DNA of 64,000 bases from Planctomyces sp. (GTDB lineage: Bacteria > Planctomycetota > Planctomycetia > Planctomycetales > Planctomycetaceae). The notes beneath the pieces were generated by a model that was not told the DNA's origin, ran no database searches, and was given only the letters and a program-made list of their open reading frames with translations. Location of the stretch: the NCBI GenBank assembly GCA_019636235.1, contig JAHBXW010000024.1, forward strand, positions 18,499-82,498, written 5' to 3'. Below, in pieces: positions 1 through 8,014 of this stretch. Each line of letters opens with the position of its first letter. The stretch's first letter is position 1. A program made the position numbers and the translations under genes.

Positions 1-2
1 GG

Positions 3-632
3 GTGCTGCTGTTTCTGCTGTCGGTCCTGGTGAACCTTCGCGACCGATGGAAGATCCTGGCGGTGGCGGGCACGTTCGTGGTGATCAGCGGGCTGGCGTA
101 CCTCGCCTTCATGGCCGCCTGGCTGAACCTGTTCCAGTTGGTGAGCCTGGTTCGGCCGGCGCAGATCGCGTTGGGACTGTTGGGGATCGGGATCGGGTCG
201 ATCCACATCAAGGACTTCTTTGCGTTTCACAAAGGCGTGTCGCTGTCGATTCCCGAATCGGCCAAGCCGCGATTGTACGAGCGCGTGCGTCGAATCGTCG
301 GCGCGCGGACGTTGTGGGCGGCCATTCTGGGAGCCTCGGTCCTGGCCGTGCTCGTCAACATTGTGGAACTCCTGTGCACCGCGGGCCTGCCAGCGATGTA
401 CACGGGCATCCTGACGTTGCAGGACTATCCGGTCTGGAAGAACTACGCGTTCCTGCTGCTGTACATCCTCGGGTACATGTTCGACGACGCGCTGATGGTG
501 TCCGTGGTCGTCGTGACGCTGGGTCGCCACAAGCTGCAGGAGCGCGGAGGGCGAATCCTGAAGCTGATCAGCGGCGGGGTCATTCTGACGCTGGGCGTGC
601 TGATGCTGTTCAAGCCGGAGTGGCTGGTCTGA
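3..632 (+). CDS. Multi-pass membrane protein, 5'-truncated (CcdA/DsbD-like)
   Basis: The reading frame is open from the left edge, so the true N-terminus lies outside the window. The visible 209 residues contain about five hydrophobic segments (near residues 18-42, 47-69, 103-126, 148-165 and 188-205). A single Cys sits in a helix with a Leu-Cys-Thr-Ala-Gly-Leu-Pro motif near residue 125. This layout resembles the membrane region of cytochrome c biogenesis or thiol-transfer proteins (CcdA/DsbD family), but no paired Cys is visible in this part. The family call is therefore tentative. The gene ends 358 bases before the Hsp20 gene on the same strand, next to a hydrogenase locus, which would suit a redox role; that is inference only. 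Confidence 0.6.
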   Translation: MLLFLLSVLVNLRDRWKILAVAGTFVVISGLAYLAFMAAWLNLFQLVSLVRPAQIALGLLGIGIGSIHIKDFFAFHKGVSLSIPESAKPRLYERVRRIVGARTLWAAILGASVLAVLVNIVELLCTAGLPAMYTGILTLQDYPVWKNYAFLLLYILGYMFDDALMVSVVVVTLGRHKLQERGGRILKLISGGVILTLGVLMLFKPEWLV

Positions 633-990
633 CGAATCGTCGGGCCGCGGGGTTGGCTTGCGGCGCTACATGGGCGGTCCGTACGCCTCCGGAAGCGTGC
701 CTGAACGTCTCACGTGTGCGGGATGGCGCGCGGGATTCTGTTCGCATGGCCTTCGCGGAATCGTGGAACGGCGCAAGGGGCAGCGCCGATCCAACGTCGT
801 CGCGGCAGGTTCCGGCAATCCGCCCGTCGGAAGCGCCGACGGCAATCGCGCCGGCACGCTGGTTGCCATTGCAATCGCCTGTCGTGAGGCGAGCAACGGT
901 TGACCGGACACGATGCGGCCGGCCGGGCTCATTGTGAGAGGGCGGGCTTGGCTCCGCCCAAGCCGCGCGCTGGAGAACAGGAGGAGAGCC
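633..990. other. Intergenic region upstream of the Hsp20 gene
   Basis: These 358 bases separate the membrane protein from the Hsp20 gene. Long open frames cross it on both strands, but they have no homology that can be recognised and overlap the real Hsp20 gene, so they are treated as high-GC shadows. The only structure noticed is a hairpin at 945-964 just before the Hsp20 ribosome binding site. No clear -35/-10 pair was seen. Confidence 0.5.
945..964 (+). promoter_or_regulatory. Leader hairpin before the Hsp20 gene
   Basis: A perfect 7-bp stem (GGCTTGG / CCAAGCC) encloses a 6-base loop, CTCCGC. It lies about 16 bases before the purine-rich Shine-Dalgarno sequence (981-986) of the Hsp20 gene. 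The loop carries CTCC, which could pair with GGAG in the Shine-Dalgarno. Small heat shock genes often have RNA thermometers in their leaders, so this is a candidate, but a short GC-rich stem can also occur by chance. Confidence 0.3.
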
Positions 991-1461
991 ATGAAGACGA
1001 ATCTGCCAGGTCGAGTGTCGAGCGGGTTTGCCGGGTTGATGAACCGCGATCCGGTGCGCGCGCTGCGGAGCGAAATGAACGAGTTGTTCGGTCGGTTCTC
1101 GGACGACTGGGGGGACGGCGGCTGGATGACGGAGTTCCGAGCGCCGTCGATGGACCTCGCGGAGACCGACAAGGAGATTGAGGTCAAAGTCGATGTGCCC
1201 GGCCTCAAGCCCGAGGAGATCAACGTCGAAGTCCAGAACAATGTCCTGGTGATCAGCGGCGAGCACCGGGAAGAGAAGGAAGAGCAGGGGAAGACGTTCC
1301 ATCGGATTGAACGCCGCAGCGGAAGCCTGCAGCGGTCGATCACGCTGCCCTGCGCCGTGCAGGAGAACAAGATCGTCGCGCAGTGCCGCGATGGCGTGCT
1401 GACGATCACGCTGCCCAAGGCGGAGGAAGCCTGTCGCAGGAAGATTCCGGTCAAGGGTTGA
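991..1461 (+). CDS. Hsp20 family small heat shock protein
   Basis: ATP-independent cytoplasmic holdase that binds unfolding proteins. The 156-residue product has an alpha-crystallin domain at about residues 50-143. It includes a conserved Asp-Val-Pro-Gly-Leu stretch (68-72) and the closing Gly-Val-Leu-Thr-Ile-Thr-Leu-Pro motif (135-142), followed by a C-terminal Ile-Pro-Val tail (152-154) that fits the I-x-I/V oligomerisation motif. The start at 991 is set by a strong GAGGAG ribosome binding site at 981-986; an upstream in-frame extension has no such site. It sits beside a hydrogenase operon with CBS and cyclic-nucleotide-binding proteins. Small heat shock proteins and group 3b hydrogenases also occur together in hypoxia or dormancy regulons such as the mycobacterial DosR set. 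Confidence 0.95.
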   Translation: MKTNLPGRVSSGFAGLMNRDPVRALRSEMNELFGRFSDDWGDGGWMTEFRAPSMDLAETDKEIEVKVDVPGLKPEEINVEVQNNVLVISGEHREEKEEQGKTFHRIERRSGSLQRSITLPCAVQENKIVAQCRDGVLTITLPKAEEACRRKIPVKG

Positions 1462-1556
1462 GCGTGGTTGTGCCTGGGGTGAGTCTCGCCGCCGCGGCGG
1501 CACGTGGGCTGGTCGCCGCGGTGGGCGAGGACTCCCCAACCAAAGGAACCCGCACG

Positions 1557-1799
1557 ATGATGACCCTCGAACGCCAGGCGCGGATCGTCATCGGCGGGTG
1601 CCTTGTCTTGAGCGCCATGGTCGCCTGGTTCCACTGGGCGGGGCTCGCGGCGCTCATCGTGCTGGGACTGGGGCTGATCGTCACCGGGCTGATGGACCGT
1701 TGCGCAACAATCGCCCTGCTGCGACCGATGCCATGGAATCGCCGGCCGTCGGACACGGCGCCCGCGTGCTCAGCAGATGCGCGGCAGCAGGGCGCCTGA
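1557..1799 (+). CDS. DUF2892 (YgaP-like) small inner-membrane protein
   Basis: An 80-residue protein starting at tandem ATG codons, with AAAGGA about 9 bases upstream. It opens with Thr-Leu-Glu-Arg-Gln-Ala-Arg, typical of the conserved start of DUF2892, and has two closely spaced hydrophobic helices (about residues 10-24 and 28-46). A conserved-looking Cys follows (residue 49), then Leu-Leu-Arg-Pro-Met-Pro-Trp-Asn-Arg. In other bacteria this domain occurs alone or fused to rhodanese in YgaP; its function as a stand-alone protein is unknown. The last 30 bases overlap the 3' end of hypE on the other strand, so the two genes converge with overlapping tails. Confidence 0.75.
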   Translation: MMTLERQARIVIGGCLVLSAMVAWFHWAGLAALIVLGLGLIVTGLMDRCATIALLRPMPWNRRPSDTAPACSADARQQGA

Positions 1800-2780
1800 G
1801 GGGAGGTCCAGCACGCGGTTGATGCCGAGTGTGCTGTGGAGAATCACGGGCGTCCCGCGCTCGGATTCCGCGCGGCCGATGACGGCCGCCTCCAGGCCGG
1901 CGTTGCAGCTGCGCAGCGCGGCCAGCGCTGCCGGCGCTTGCTCGTCGGGTGTCGCGAGGACCAGCACCCCCTCGTTGGCGATGTGGATCGGGTCCAGGCC
2001 CAGCAGTTCGCAGGCGCCGCGCACGTCGTCCCGAATGGGCAGCCGCGCTTCGTCGACCGTCAGCGACAGGCCGCTCGCGGCCGCCCACTCATGGAGTACG
2101 GCCGCCACGCCGCCGCGCGTTGCATCCCGCATCGCGCGGATCATCACCTTCGCGCCGCGCAGCGCGTCCGCCAGCGGCAGCAGCGATCGGCAGTCGCTGG
2201 CCAATGGCGGCTCGAAACCGAGAGACTCCCGCGCGGCGAGAATCGCCACGCCGTGCCGGCCAATCGAGCTGGACACGATCAGCACGTCTCCCGGTTGGAT
2301 CGCCGCGGGTCCGGGGGGCGGGGGATCGATGAGAACGCCGATGCCCGCGGTGGTCAGAAACATGCGGTCGGCCGCGCCGCGCGGCACGACTTTGGTGTCG
2401 CCCGTCACGACCAGGACGTTTGCGATTCGCGCCGCCTCCGCGACGTCGTCCAGCACGCGCTCCAGGACCGAGCGTTCGAGTCCCTCCTCGAGAATCAGCG
2501 ACAGGCTCAACCACTCCGGCCGCGCGCCGGCGACCGCCAGATCGTTGACGGTTCCGAACACGGCCAGCCGCCCGATGCTGCCCCCGGGGAAAAACAGCGG
2601 CGTGACGACGAACGCATCCGTCGTGAAGGTCAGCCGCGATGCGGGGGCGGGCAGGAGGGCCGCGTCCCCCAGCGGCGCCAGGAGCGGATTCCCCAGACGC
2701 GGCGAGATCACGTCTTCAATGAGCCGCCGGGACAGCGATCCCCCCTCGCCGTGCGCCAGTTGAATGCGATCCTCGAACAT
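1770..2780 (-). CDS. hypE: Hydrogenase maturation protein HypE
   Basis: HypE dehydrates the thiocarbamate carried on its C-terminal Cys to thiocyanate, the CN ligand source for the [NiFe] iron. The 336-residue product has the AIR-synthase-like fold signature: an N-terminal His-Gly-Glu-Gly-Gly (10-14), Pro-Leu-Gly-Asp-Ala-Ala near residue 40, and Asp-Ala-Thr-Arg-Gly-Gly in the second half. It ends exactly in Pro-Arg-Ile-Cys, so the essential terminal Cys is present. It is the last gene of the hydrogenase operon, 6 bases after hypD. HypF, which loads the carbamoyl group, is not in the window. Confidence 0.97.
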   Translation of the reverse strand: MFEDRIQLAHGEGGSLSRRLIEDVISPRLGNPLLAPLGDAALLPAPASRLTFTTDAFVVTPLFFPGGSIGRLAVFGTVNDLAVAGARPEWLSLSLILEEGLERSVLERVLDDVAEAARIANVLVVTGDTKVVPRGAADRMFLTTAGIGVLIDPPPPGPAAIQPGDVLIVSSSIGRHGVAILAARESLGFEPPLASDCRSLLPLADALRGAKVMIRAMRDATRGGVAAVLHEWAAASGLSLTVDEARLPIRDDVRGACELLGLDPIHIANEGVLVLATPDEQAPAALAALRSCNAGLEAAVIGRAESERGTPVILHSTLGINRVLDLPSGALLPRIC

Positions 2781-2786
2781 GCCGGC

Positions 2787-3908
2787 TCACCGGGGCAACG
2801 GACAGGCGAGAGGCGGGCGCCGCGTTGAGTAGCGGTAATACGCCGCGCAGGCGCCCTCGGACGAGACCATCGGAGCTCCAAGGGGCATCTCAGGCGTGCA
2901 GGCGACGCCGTAGCTCGGGCACTCATGCGGACGGATGCGTCCGGACAGGACATCGCCGCTGCGACAGTCGCCATCATCGAGCACCGGCAGCGTCGGGGCC
3001 GGATCGGGATATCGTCGCCGCGCGTCGAAGGCGTGAAAGTCCGGGCGGAACTCGAAGCCGCCCCGCGGCACCGTTCCCAGGCCTCGCCAGGGCCGATCAG
3101 CGATCGCGAACACGCGGTTGATGTGACCCTGAGCAGCGGGATTGCCCTCGCGGCGGACGCTGCGCTCGTAGCGGTTCGAGACGTCGCAGCGCCCCTGTTC
3201 GAGTTGCGTGACGCACTCGAGAATCCCTTCCAGCAGGTCGACGGGTTCGAAGCCGGCGACGGCGATCGGGACGCGGCAGCGGCGCGCGAGATCCCGGTAA
3301 TCGTCGTAGCCGGTGATCGTGCAGACGTGCCCGGCCGCGAGAAACCCCTGCACGCGGTTGTCGGGCGCGTCGACAATCGCCTCCATCGCCGGGAGGACGC
3401 GGACATGCGCCTGCAGTACGGAGAAATTCGCCAGGCCGCGCGCCTCCGCCTGCAGGACCGCGAGCGCCGTCGCGGGCAGCGTCGTTTCGAACCCGACGGC
3501 GAAGAACACAATCTGGCGTTGCGAGTCGGCCGCCGCCAACTCGACAGCATCGAGCGGCGAGTAGACGATCCGCACCGATCCCCCCTGCGAACGCGCGTCG
3601 TTCAGACTGCCGACGCCCCCGGGCACGCGAAGCATGTCGCCGAATGAGGCCAGCACGGTGTTCGGGCGCAGCGACAGGCGGCAGGCAAAGTCGATCGCCT
3701 CCGCGGGCGTCACGCACACGGGACACCCCGGGCCATGAATCAGCTCCACAACTCCGGCCAGCGCTTCGTCGAGCCCATGCCGCAGCAGGCCATGCGTCTG
3801 GCCGCCGCAGACTTCCATCAGCACCCAGGGGCGCGTGGCCGTGCGCCGGATGCGATCGATCAGCCGTCGGGCCAGGCCAGCATCCCGGAACTCATCGAGA
3901 TATTTCAC
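2787..3908 (-). CDS. hypD: Hydrogenase maturation protein HypD
   Basis: HypD is the Fe-S scaffold on which, with HypC, the Fe(CN)2CO unit of [NiFe]-hydrogenase is assembled. The 373-residue length is normal. Conserved motifs seen: Cys-Gly-Gly-Gln-Thr-His (34-39), Gly-Pro-Gly-Cys-Pro-Val-Cys-Val-Thr-Pro (59-68), Gly-Phe-Glu-Thr-Thr, Ala-Gly-His-Val-Cys, Gly-Phe-Glu-Pro-Val-Asp-Leu-Leu, and a C-terminal Cys cluster (His-Glu-Cys-Pro-Ser-Tyr-Gly ... Glu-Gly-Ala-Cys) for the [4Fe-4S] cluster. Its start overlaps the stop of hypC by 4 bases, so the partners are translationally coupled. Confidence 0.97.
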   Translation of the reverse strand: MKYLDEFRDAGLARRLIDRIRRTATRPWVLMEVCGGQTHGLLRHGLDEALAGVVELIHGPGCPVCVTPAEAIDFACRLSLRPNTVLASFGDMLRVPGGVGSLNDARSQGGSVRIVYSPLDAVELAAADSQRQIVFFAVGFETTLPATALAVLQAEARGLANFSVLQAHVRVLPAMEAIVDAPDNRVQGFLAAGHVCTITGYDDYRDLARRCRVPIAVAGFEPVDLLEGILECVTQLEQGRCDVSNRYERSVRREGNPAAQGHINRVFAIADRPWRGLGTVPRGGFEFRPDFHAFDARRRYPDPAPTLPVLDDGDCRSGDVLSGRIRPHECPSYGVACTPEMPLGAPMVSSEGACAAYYRYSTRRPPLACPLPR

Positions 3909-4162
3909 GATTCTCCTTCGAGTTCCTGGATCGGGGTTTCGTCGAGGCTGGCGAGATCGGCCAGCGTGCGCAGCGCGGCCGCCTCGTCAATCCGGCTGAT
4001 CGCGACGCCGGCATGCACGATGACGTACTGGCCCACCTCGGCTTCCGGGACGCAGGCCATGCCGCAGGCTCTCCGCACTCCCGCGAACTCGACCTCCGCG
4101 GAGGCGAAGAGCGGGTCGCGGTTCAACCAGCGGATGACTTGCCCCGGGACGCCCAGACACAT
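3905..4162 (-). CDS. hypC: HypC/HupF-family hydrogenase chaperone
   Basis: A small chaperone that binds HypD and the hydrogenase large-subunit precursor and shuttles the iron unit. The 85-residue product begins Met-Cys-Leu-Gly-Val-Pro-Gly; Cys2 becomes the N-terminal nucleophile after Met removal, as in all HypC proteins. The beta-barrel core has the expected Val-Gly-Gln-Tyr-Val-Ile-Val-His-Ala-Gly motif (43-52). It lies 24 bases after hypB and overlaps hypD by 4 bases. Confidence 0.95.
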   Translation of the reverse strand: MCLGVPGQVIRWLNRDPLFASAEVEFAGVRRACGMACVPEAEVGQYVIVHAGVAISRIDEAAALRTLADLASLDETPIQELEGES

Positions 4163-4186
4163 GACGGCATTCTCCCTGCGTTCCGA

Positions 4187-4870
4187 TCACTTGGCGGCGG
4201 CCGGCGACAGCGCCAGCATGCGCGACCGGGCGGCCTCCAGCAGCTCGCACCACGCGGCGACCCCCTCGCCGCGATGCGCCGCCACTGTCACCGTCGCCAG
4301 TTCCGGTTGGATCCGGCGGGCATCCTCCACCGCCCGCGACGCATCAAACGGCACATACGGCAGCAGGTCGCCCTTGCTGATGACGAGCGCCTGCGACGTT
4401 CTAAACATTTTCGGATATTTTCCCGGCTTGTCATCCCCTTCCGTCGTGCTCAGCAGGACGACTCGCAGATGTTCGGCGAGGTCGTGCGACGCGGGGCAGA
4501 CGAGATTGCCGATGTTTTCGATGAACAGGAACTCCAGGTTCGGGAGATTCAGGTCGGCCAGACCCCGCTGCACGAGCGGCAGTTCCAGATGGCAGGCGCC
4601 GCCGGTCGTCAACTGCCGGACGGGAACCCAGGGCGCCAGGCGCTCCGCATCCCGATCGGTGGCGATGTCCCCGACCAGCACGGCGATTCGCCGCCGTCCC
4701 CCCCAGTGCTTCGCCGTGGCCTCCAGCAGCGTGGTCTTGCCCGCGCCGGGCGAGGACACAATGTTGACCACCAGCGTCCCTTGGCGGCGGAACTCGTCGC
4801 GCATGCGTGCGGCCTGCTCCCGCAGCGAGGCGTCGACCGGCCGGTTCACGGGGATTGTCACGCTGGGCAT
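4187..4870 (-). CDS. hypB: Hydrogenase nickel incorporation GTPase HypB
   Basis: A SIMIBI-class GTPase that works with HypA to insert nickel into the hydrogenase large subunit. The 227-residue product has the P-loop Ser-Ser-Pro-Gly-Ala-Gly-Lys-Thr-Thr (39-47), Gly-Asp-Ile-Ala-Thr-Asp-Arg-Asp (67-74), the metal-site Cys93-His94, and Glu-Asn-Ile-Gly-Asn-Leu-Val-Cys-Pro (118-126). It also has Thr-Glu-Gly-Asp-Asp-Lys-Pro-Gly-Lys-Tyr-Pro. There is no His-rich tail and no N-terminal CxxCGC high-affinity site, so nickel storage is unlikely. The start overlaps hypA by 13 bases. Confidence 0.96.
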   Translation of the reverse strand: MPSVTIPVNRPVDASLREQAARMRDEFRRQGTLVVNIVSSPGAGKTTLLEATAKHWGGRRRIAVLVGDIATDRDAERLAPWVPVRQLTTGGACHLELPLVQRGLADLNLPNLEFLFIENIGNLVCPASHDLAEHLRVVLLSTTEGDDKPGKYPKMFRTSQALVISKGDLLPYVPFDASRAVEDARRIQPELATVTVAAHRGEGVAAWCELLEAARSRMLALSPAAAK

Positions 4871-5265
4871 GTCGGCTTCTCCGAGTCGGCGGTCAACGGG
4901 GCGGTCGCAGCTGCATCGTCGTCGGCGACAATCGTCACGTCGATCAGCCGAAATTCATCGCCGCTGACAATCCGCGTGCCGAGCGATCCGCAGGCCGGAC
5001 AGGCGAATCGCAGGACCGACGCGTCAAACTCGTGTGCGCAATCCCGACAGCGGACGACCAGCGGCGGCGTCTCGCACAGCAGCTCCGCGCCGCGACAGGG
5101 GGTGTCATCCACGAGACGTTCGAACGCGGTCTCCACCAGCAGCCGCTCGACTCCCGACAGCGGACCGACTTCGACGCGCAGCGACAGCACGCGCACACCG
5201 CCAGCGTTCTTCAGGACGTCGGAGGCCGCGTTCAGCAGCGCGCGAACCAGCGATTCCTCATGCAT
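4858..5265 (-). CDS. hypA: Hydrogenase nickel metallochaperone HypA
   Basis: A nickel chaperone that delivers Ni(II) to the hydrogenase large subunit together with HypB. The 135-residue product begins Met-His-Glu, giving the N-terminal His2 nickel ligand. It has a zinc site made of two Cys-x-x-Cys pairs (C73/C76 and C89/C92). A tail of about 25 residues, rich in Ala and Asp, follows the core. It overlaps the maturation protease gene by 8 bases upstream and hypB by 13 bases downstream. Confidence 0.95.
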   Translation of the reverse strand: MHEESLVRALLNAASDVLKNAGGVRVLSLRVEVGPLSGVERLLVETAFERLVDDTPCRGAELLCETPPLVVRCRDCAHEFDASVLRFACPACGSLGTRIVSGDEFRLIDVTIVADDDAAATAPLTADSEKPTCPA

Positions 5266-5788
5266 CGACGGGACCTCCCGATGACGGTACGCAGATGTCC
5301 TGCATCAGAATCCGATCGGCAACGTCCGGAACGGCGCTGAGCAAAGCCTCCGCCAGTTCCGATTGCGGTGCGAAGTTCCGCGCGGAGACGCCCCAGACCA
5401 CGACCTCCGGCGGCAGACCGCCGATCCGCTCCGCGAGCGCCAACGACTCCGGCAGGCCGATGGCGTGCGTGCCGCTGGCGCGGAGCAGGCGAATCTCAGG
5501 CGCGGGCCAGGTCCAGCGCCGGGCCGCGCCGATCGGGTCGGACATCCGGCAGGCGTCGATGATCACGACCCGCTCGAAGCCCTGCATCTCGGTGCACACA
5601 TCCACCGGCAGCGTCAGGCAGCGGACCGCGACATCGTCTCGCGTGCGACGGGCGATCTCCTCCGCGACCAGCCAGCCGATGCGGTCGTCGCCGTGCGGGC
5701 TGCCCAGGCCGACGACCAGCGTCCCCGTGCGCACAGCCGACGGGGGCGGTCCCGCCTCCGCTTCCCGGCGATGGACGTCCAGCCTCAT
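5258..5788 (-). CDS. Hydrogenase maturation protease (M52/HycI-HoxW type)
   Basis: An endopeptidase that removes the C-terminal extension of the large subunit after nickel insertion. The 176-residue protein has the M52 signature: Val-Val-Gly-Leu-Gly-Ser-Pro-His-Gly-Asp-Asp with a metal-binding Asp, Val-Val-Ile-Ile-Asp-Ala-Cys, and a later Gly-Thr-His-Ala-Ile-Gly with a candidate His ligand. The start at 5788 is chosen because its ATG overlaps the hydA stop (ATGA), and homology begins soon after; a longer frame upstream would run into hydA. Being directly downstream of hydA, it most likely matures that protein. Confidence 0.92.
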   Translation of the reverse strand: MRLDVHRREAEAGPPPSAVRTGTLVVGLGSPHGDDRIGWLVAEEIARRTRDDVAVRCLTLPVDVCTEMQGFERVVIIDACRMSDPIGAARRWTWPAPEIRLLRASGTHAIGLPESLALAERIGGLPPEVVVWGVSARNFAPQSELAEALLSAVPDVADRILMQDICVPSSGGPVDA

Positions 5789-7089
5789 GTGCGCTCCACC
5801 TGCAGCTTGAGGAAATGCGTCGAGCAACTGATGCAGGGGTCGTAGTTGCGGATCAGTTTCTCGCATTCGAGGGCGGCGGCCTCATCATCCCCGTTGAGGA
5901 CGGTCGGCAGAAAGCCCCGCAGGTCCGCTTCGATCTGCCGCTGATTCTGCGACGTCGGAGGAATGATGTTCGCCTCCGCGACCGTGCCGTCCGCCCGCAC
6001 GCGGTACCGATGAAAGATCAGGCCCCGGGGCGCTTCGGTCGCCGCGCAGCCTTCGCCGTCGCGATCGACCAGCGGCACGCGCGACGGCCGCGCCTGAGAC
6101 GCGGCGCGGAGGATCTCGAGCGCTTCTTCGAAGGCGTGAGTCAGCTCCAGCCCGCGGGCGACGATCGAGTGGAACATGTTCTGCGACGGCCACTCGATGC
6201 CGACCTCGTCCGCCAGCCGACGGGCCTTCGGCGACAGTCGGTCGAGGTTCAGACCGACCCGCGCCAGGGGACCCACCAGGTAGGGCGTCCGCGCGGGCAG
6301 CCGCTCCGACTGCAGGGCCGTGGAATGCGCCGCGTGCACCTCGGCGAACTCGCGGTCGTAATCGTCGACCTCGATCGACAATCCCCGGCTGGAGACGATC
6401 CGGCCTTCGTTCATCGGGTATTCATCCGGATGGCTCAACGAAACGAGTTCGTAGTTCTGCGTGAACTCGGGGAATGTGAACCCCGCCGCCCAGCGCGTCG
6501 CTTCGATGGCCGCCTCCAGCCCCCATTCGAAGTCCGGGACCAGTTCGGCGAACTGCTCCAGCTTCGGGGCGCGATAGAAGCCGCCCACGGCGACGTTCAC
6601 GGGGTGAATGGCCCGACCGCCCAGCACCTCCAGCAACCGGTTGCCCTGCTTCTTCAGCCGCAGCCCGCGCGTTACGGCTTCCGGGTGCTGCTCGGCGAGT
6701 GCGATGCCGCTGGGGAGATTGAAGAAGTCGGGGGCATGCAGCAGATGCATGTGCAGGCCGTGGCTTTCGATCCACTCGCCGCAATACAGCAGTCGTCGCA
6801 GGCGCCGGATTTCGGGGGTGATGGCCGCGCCCAGCGCGCGCTCGATCGCGTGCACGGCCGTCATTTGATAGGCGACGGGACAGATGCCGCAGATCCTGGC
6901 GACGATGTCCGGAACCTCGCGCAGCGGCCGTCCGCGGAGGAAGGCTTCGAAGAATCGCGGCGGCTCGTAAATCCGCAACTGCACATCCTCGATCGCGCCG
7001 TCGCTGAGGCGCACGCTCAACCCGCCCTCCCCCTCGACGCGAGTCAGGGCTTCGATGGTGATCGTGCGGGCGGCTTTGCGGCGATCCAT
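5785..7089 (-). CDS. hydA: Group 3b [NiFe]-hydrogenase large subunit (alpha)
   Basis: The catalytic subunit carrying the Ni-Fe(CN)2CO site of a soluble NAD(P)-linked bidirectional hydrogenase (sulfhydrogenase type). It has 434 residues. Nickel ligands are in the N-terminal Arg-Ile-Cys-Gly-Ile-Cys motif (C67, C70) and the C-terminal Asp-Pro-Cys-Ile-Ser-Cys-Ser-Thr-His motif (C419, C422, H425). Nine residues follow His425, which is the extension expected to be cut off by the adjacent protease. The ATG at 7089 is chosen because homology starts there (Ile-Glu-Ala-Leu-Thr-Arg-Val-Glu-Gly-Glu at residues 12-21); the open frame continues upstream into hydD without family support. A 133-base gap separates it from hydD. 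Confidence 0.97.
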   Translation of the reverse strand: MDRRKAARTITIEALTRVEGEGGLSVRLSDGAIEDVQLRIYEPPRFFEAFLRGRPLREVPDIVARICGICPVAYQMTAVHAIERALGAAITPEIRRLRRLLYCGEWIESHGLHMHLLHAPDFFNLPSGIALAEQHPEAVTRGLRLKKQGNRLLEVLGGRAIHPVNVAVGGFYRAPKLEQFAELVPDFEWGLEAAIEATRWAAGFTFPEFTQNYELVSLSHPDEYPMNEGRIVSSRGLSIEVDDYDREFAEVHAAHSTALQSERLPARTPYLVGPLARVGLNLDRLSPKARRLADEVGIEWPSQNMFHSIVARGLELTHAFEEALEILRAASQARPSRVPLVDRDGEGCAATEAPRGLIFHRYRVRADGTVAEANIIPPTSQNQRQIEADLRGFLPTVLNGDDEAAALECEKLIRNYDPCISCSTHFLKLQVERT

Positions 7090-7222
7090 GATCGTTCGGC
7101 GGTCAATGGCAACAGGGTTCAAAGGCCGCGGCGCGCGAGTCCGCGGACATCCAAGCGGCGGGACGCTTGCCCGCGGGACATTTCGAGGTCGGCCGCGGGA
7201 CGCGGATCGGATGAAGCATCGT

Positions 7223-8014
7223 TCAATCTCCCGCGCCCGCCAGGCGTTCGATTCGCTCGCTCTCCTCCCGGAAGGCGGTCGCGGCGGCGTTGTAATTTCG
7301 CAGCAGCGGCAGGAGCTGCGCGGGTCCATGCCCCGTCGCAAGATACTGGTCCGACAGGCTGCGCGGGTTCGCCTGCAGCGCCGGTCCGAAGCAGCCGTAG
7401 CAGCCGCGGTCGCAGCCCGGACAGAGCGCGCCGCATCCGGATTGCGTGATCGGCCCCAGGCAGGCGAGGCCCTGCGCGACGGCGACGCAGACCGTGCCGT
7501 TCCGTTTGCAGTCCAGGCAGACCGCGTGCCGCGCGACGCGCGGCGTTCGCCCCTGCAGCAGCGCGCCGACCACCTCCAGCAACTGGAACTGGTTGATCGG
7601 ACAGCCGCGCAGCTCGAAGTCGACCCGCACATGGTCGGCGATGGCGGTCGACGTCGCGAGCGTCGAGATGTACTGCGGAGAGGCGTAGACGGCCTGCAGG
7701 AACTCGTCCGTGTCGGCCCAGTTGCGGAGCGCCTGGATGCCGCCGGACGTCGCGCACGCGCCGATCGTGATCAACGTTCGACACTGGGCGCGGATGTCCT
7801 GGATCCGCTGCGCGTCGTGCGCAGTCGTAATCGAACCTTCCACGAGCCCGATGTCGTACGGTCCCGGAGCGATCGCGCTCGTCGCCTCCAGAAAGTAGGC
7901 GATCTCGACGGCGCCGGCGAATTCCAGCAATTCATCCTCGGCGTCCAGCAGCGACAACTGGCAGCCATCGCAGGATGCGAATTTGAACACCGCGAGTCGG
8001 GGACGGGTCGCCAT
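7223..8014 (-). CDS. hydD: Group 3b [NiFe]-hydrogenase small subunit (delta)
   Basis: The electron-transfer subunit that docks on HydA. The 263-residue product has proximal [4Fe-4S] ligands at C15 and C18 (Cys-Asp-Gly-Cys), C87 (Ile-Gly-Ala-Cys) and C138 (Arg-Gly-Cys-Pro). Further Cys groups at 166-185 and 194-208 (Cys-Pro-Gly-Cys-Asp-Arg-Gly-Cys-Tyr-Gly-Cys) fit additional clusters. There is no Tat signal peptide, which places the enzyme in the cytoplasm, as expected for group 3. Its ATG shares one base with the hydG stop (TAATG). Confidence 0.96.
   Translation of the reverse strand: MATRPRLAVFKFASCDGCQLSLLDAEDELLEFAGAVEIAYFLEATSAIAPGPYDIGLVEGSITTAHDAQRIQDIRAQCRTLITIGACATSGGIQALRNWADTDEFLQAVYASPQYISTLATSTAIADHVRVDFELRGCPINQFQLLEVVGALLQGRTPRVARHAVCLDCKRNGTVCVAVAQGLACLGPITQSGCGALCPGCDRGCYGCFGPALQANPRSLSDQYLATGHGPAQLLPLLRNYNAAATAFREESERIERLAGAGD

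Noticed and set aside
1488..1501. Perfect palindrome GCCGCCGCGGCGGC after the Hsp20 gene
   Set aside because: It has no loop and no T-tract, so it is not a convincing terminator; GC-only palindromes are expected in such DNA.
666..1634. Long minus-strand open frame across the Hsp20 region
   Set aside because: Arg/Pro-rich composition without family likeness and antisense to a clear Hsp20 gene; a high-GC shadow.
3644..5284. 546-codon plus-strand open frame opposite hypA-hypD
   Set aside because: Antisense to four well-supported hyp genes; product is low-complexity and Arg/His/Gln-rich.
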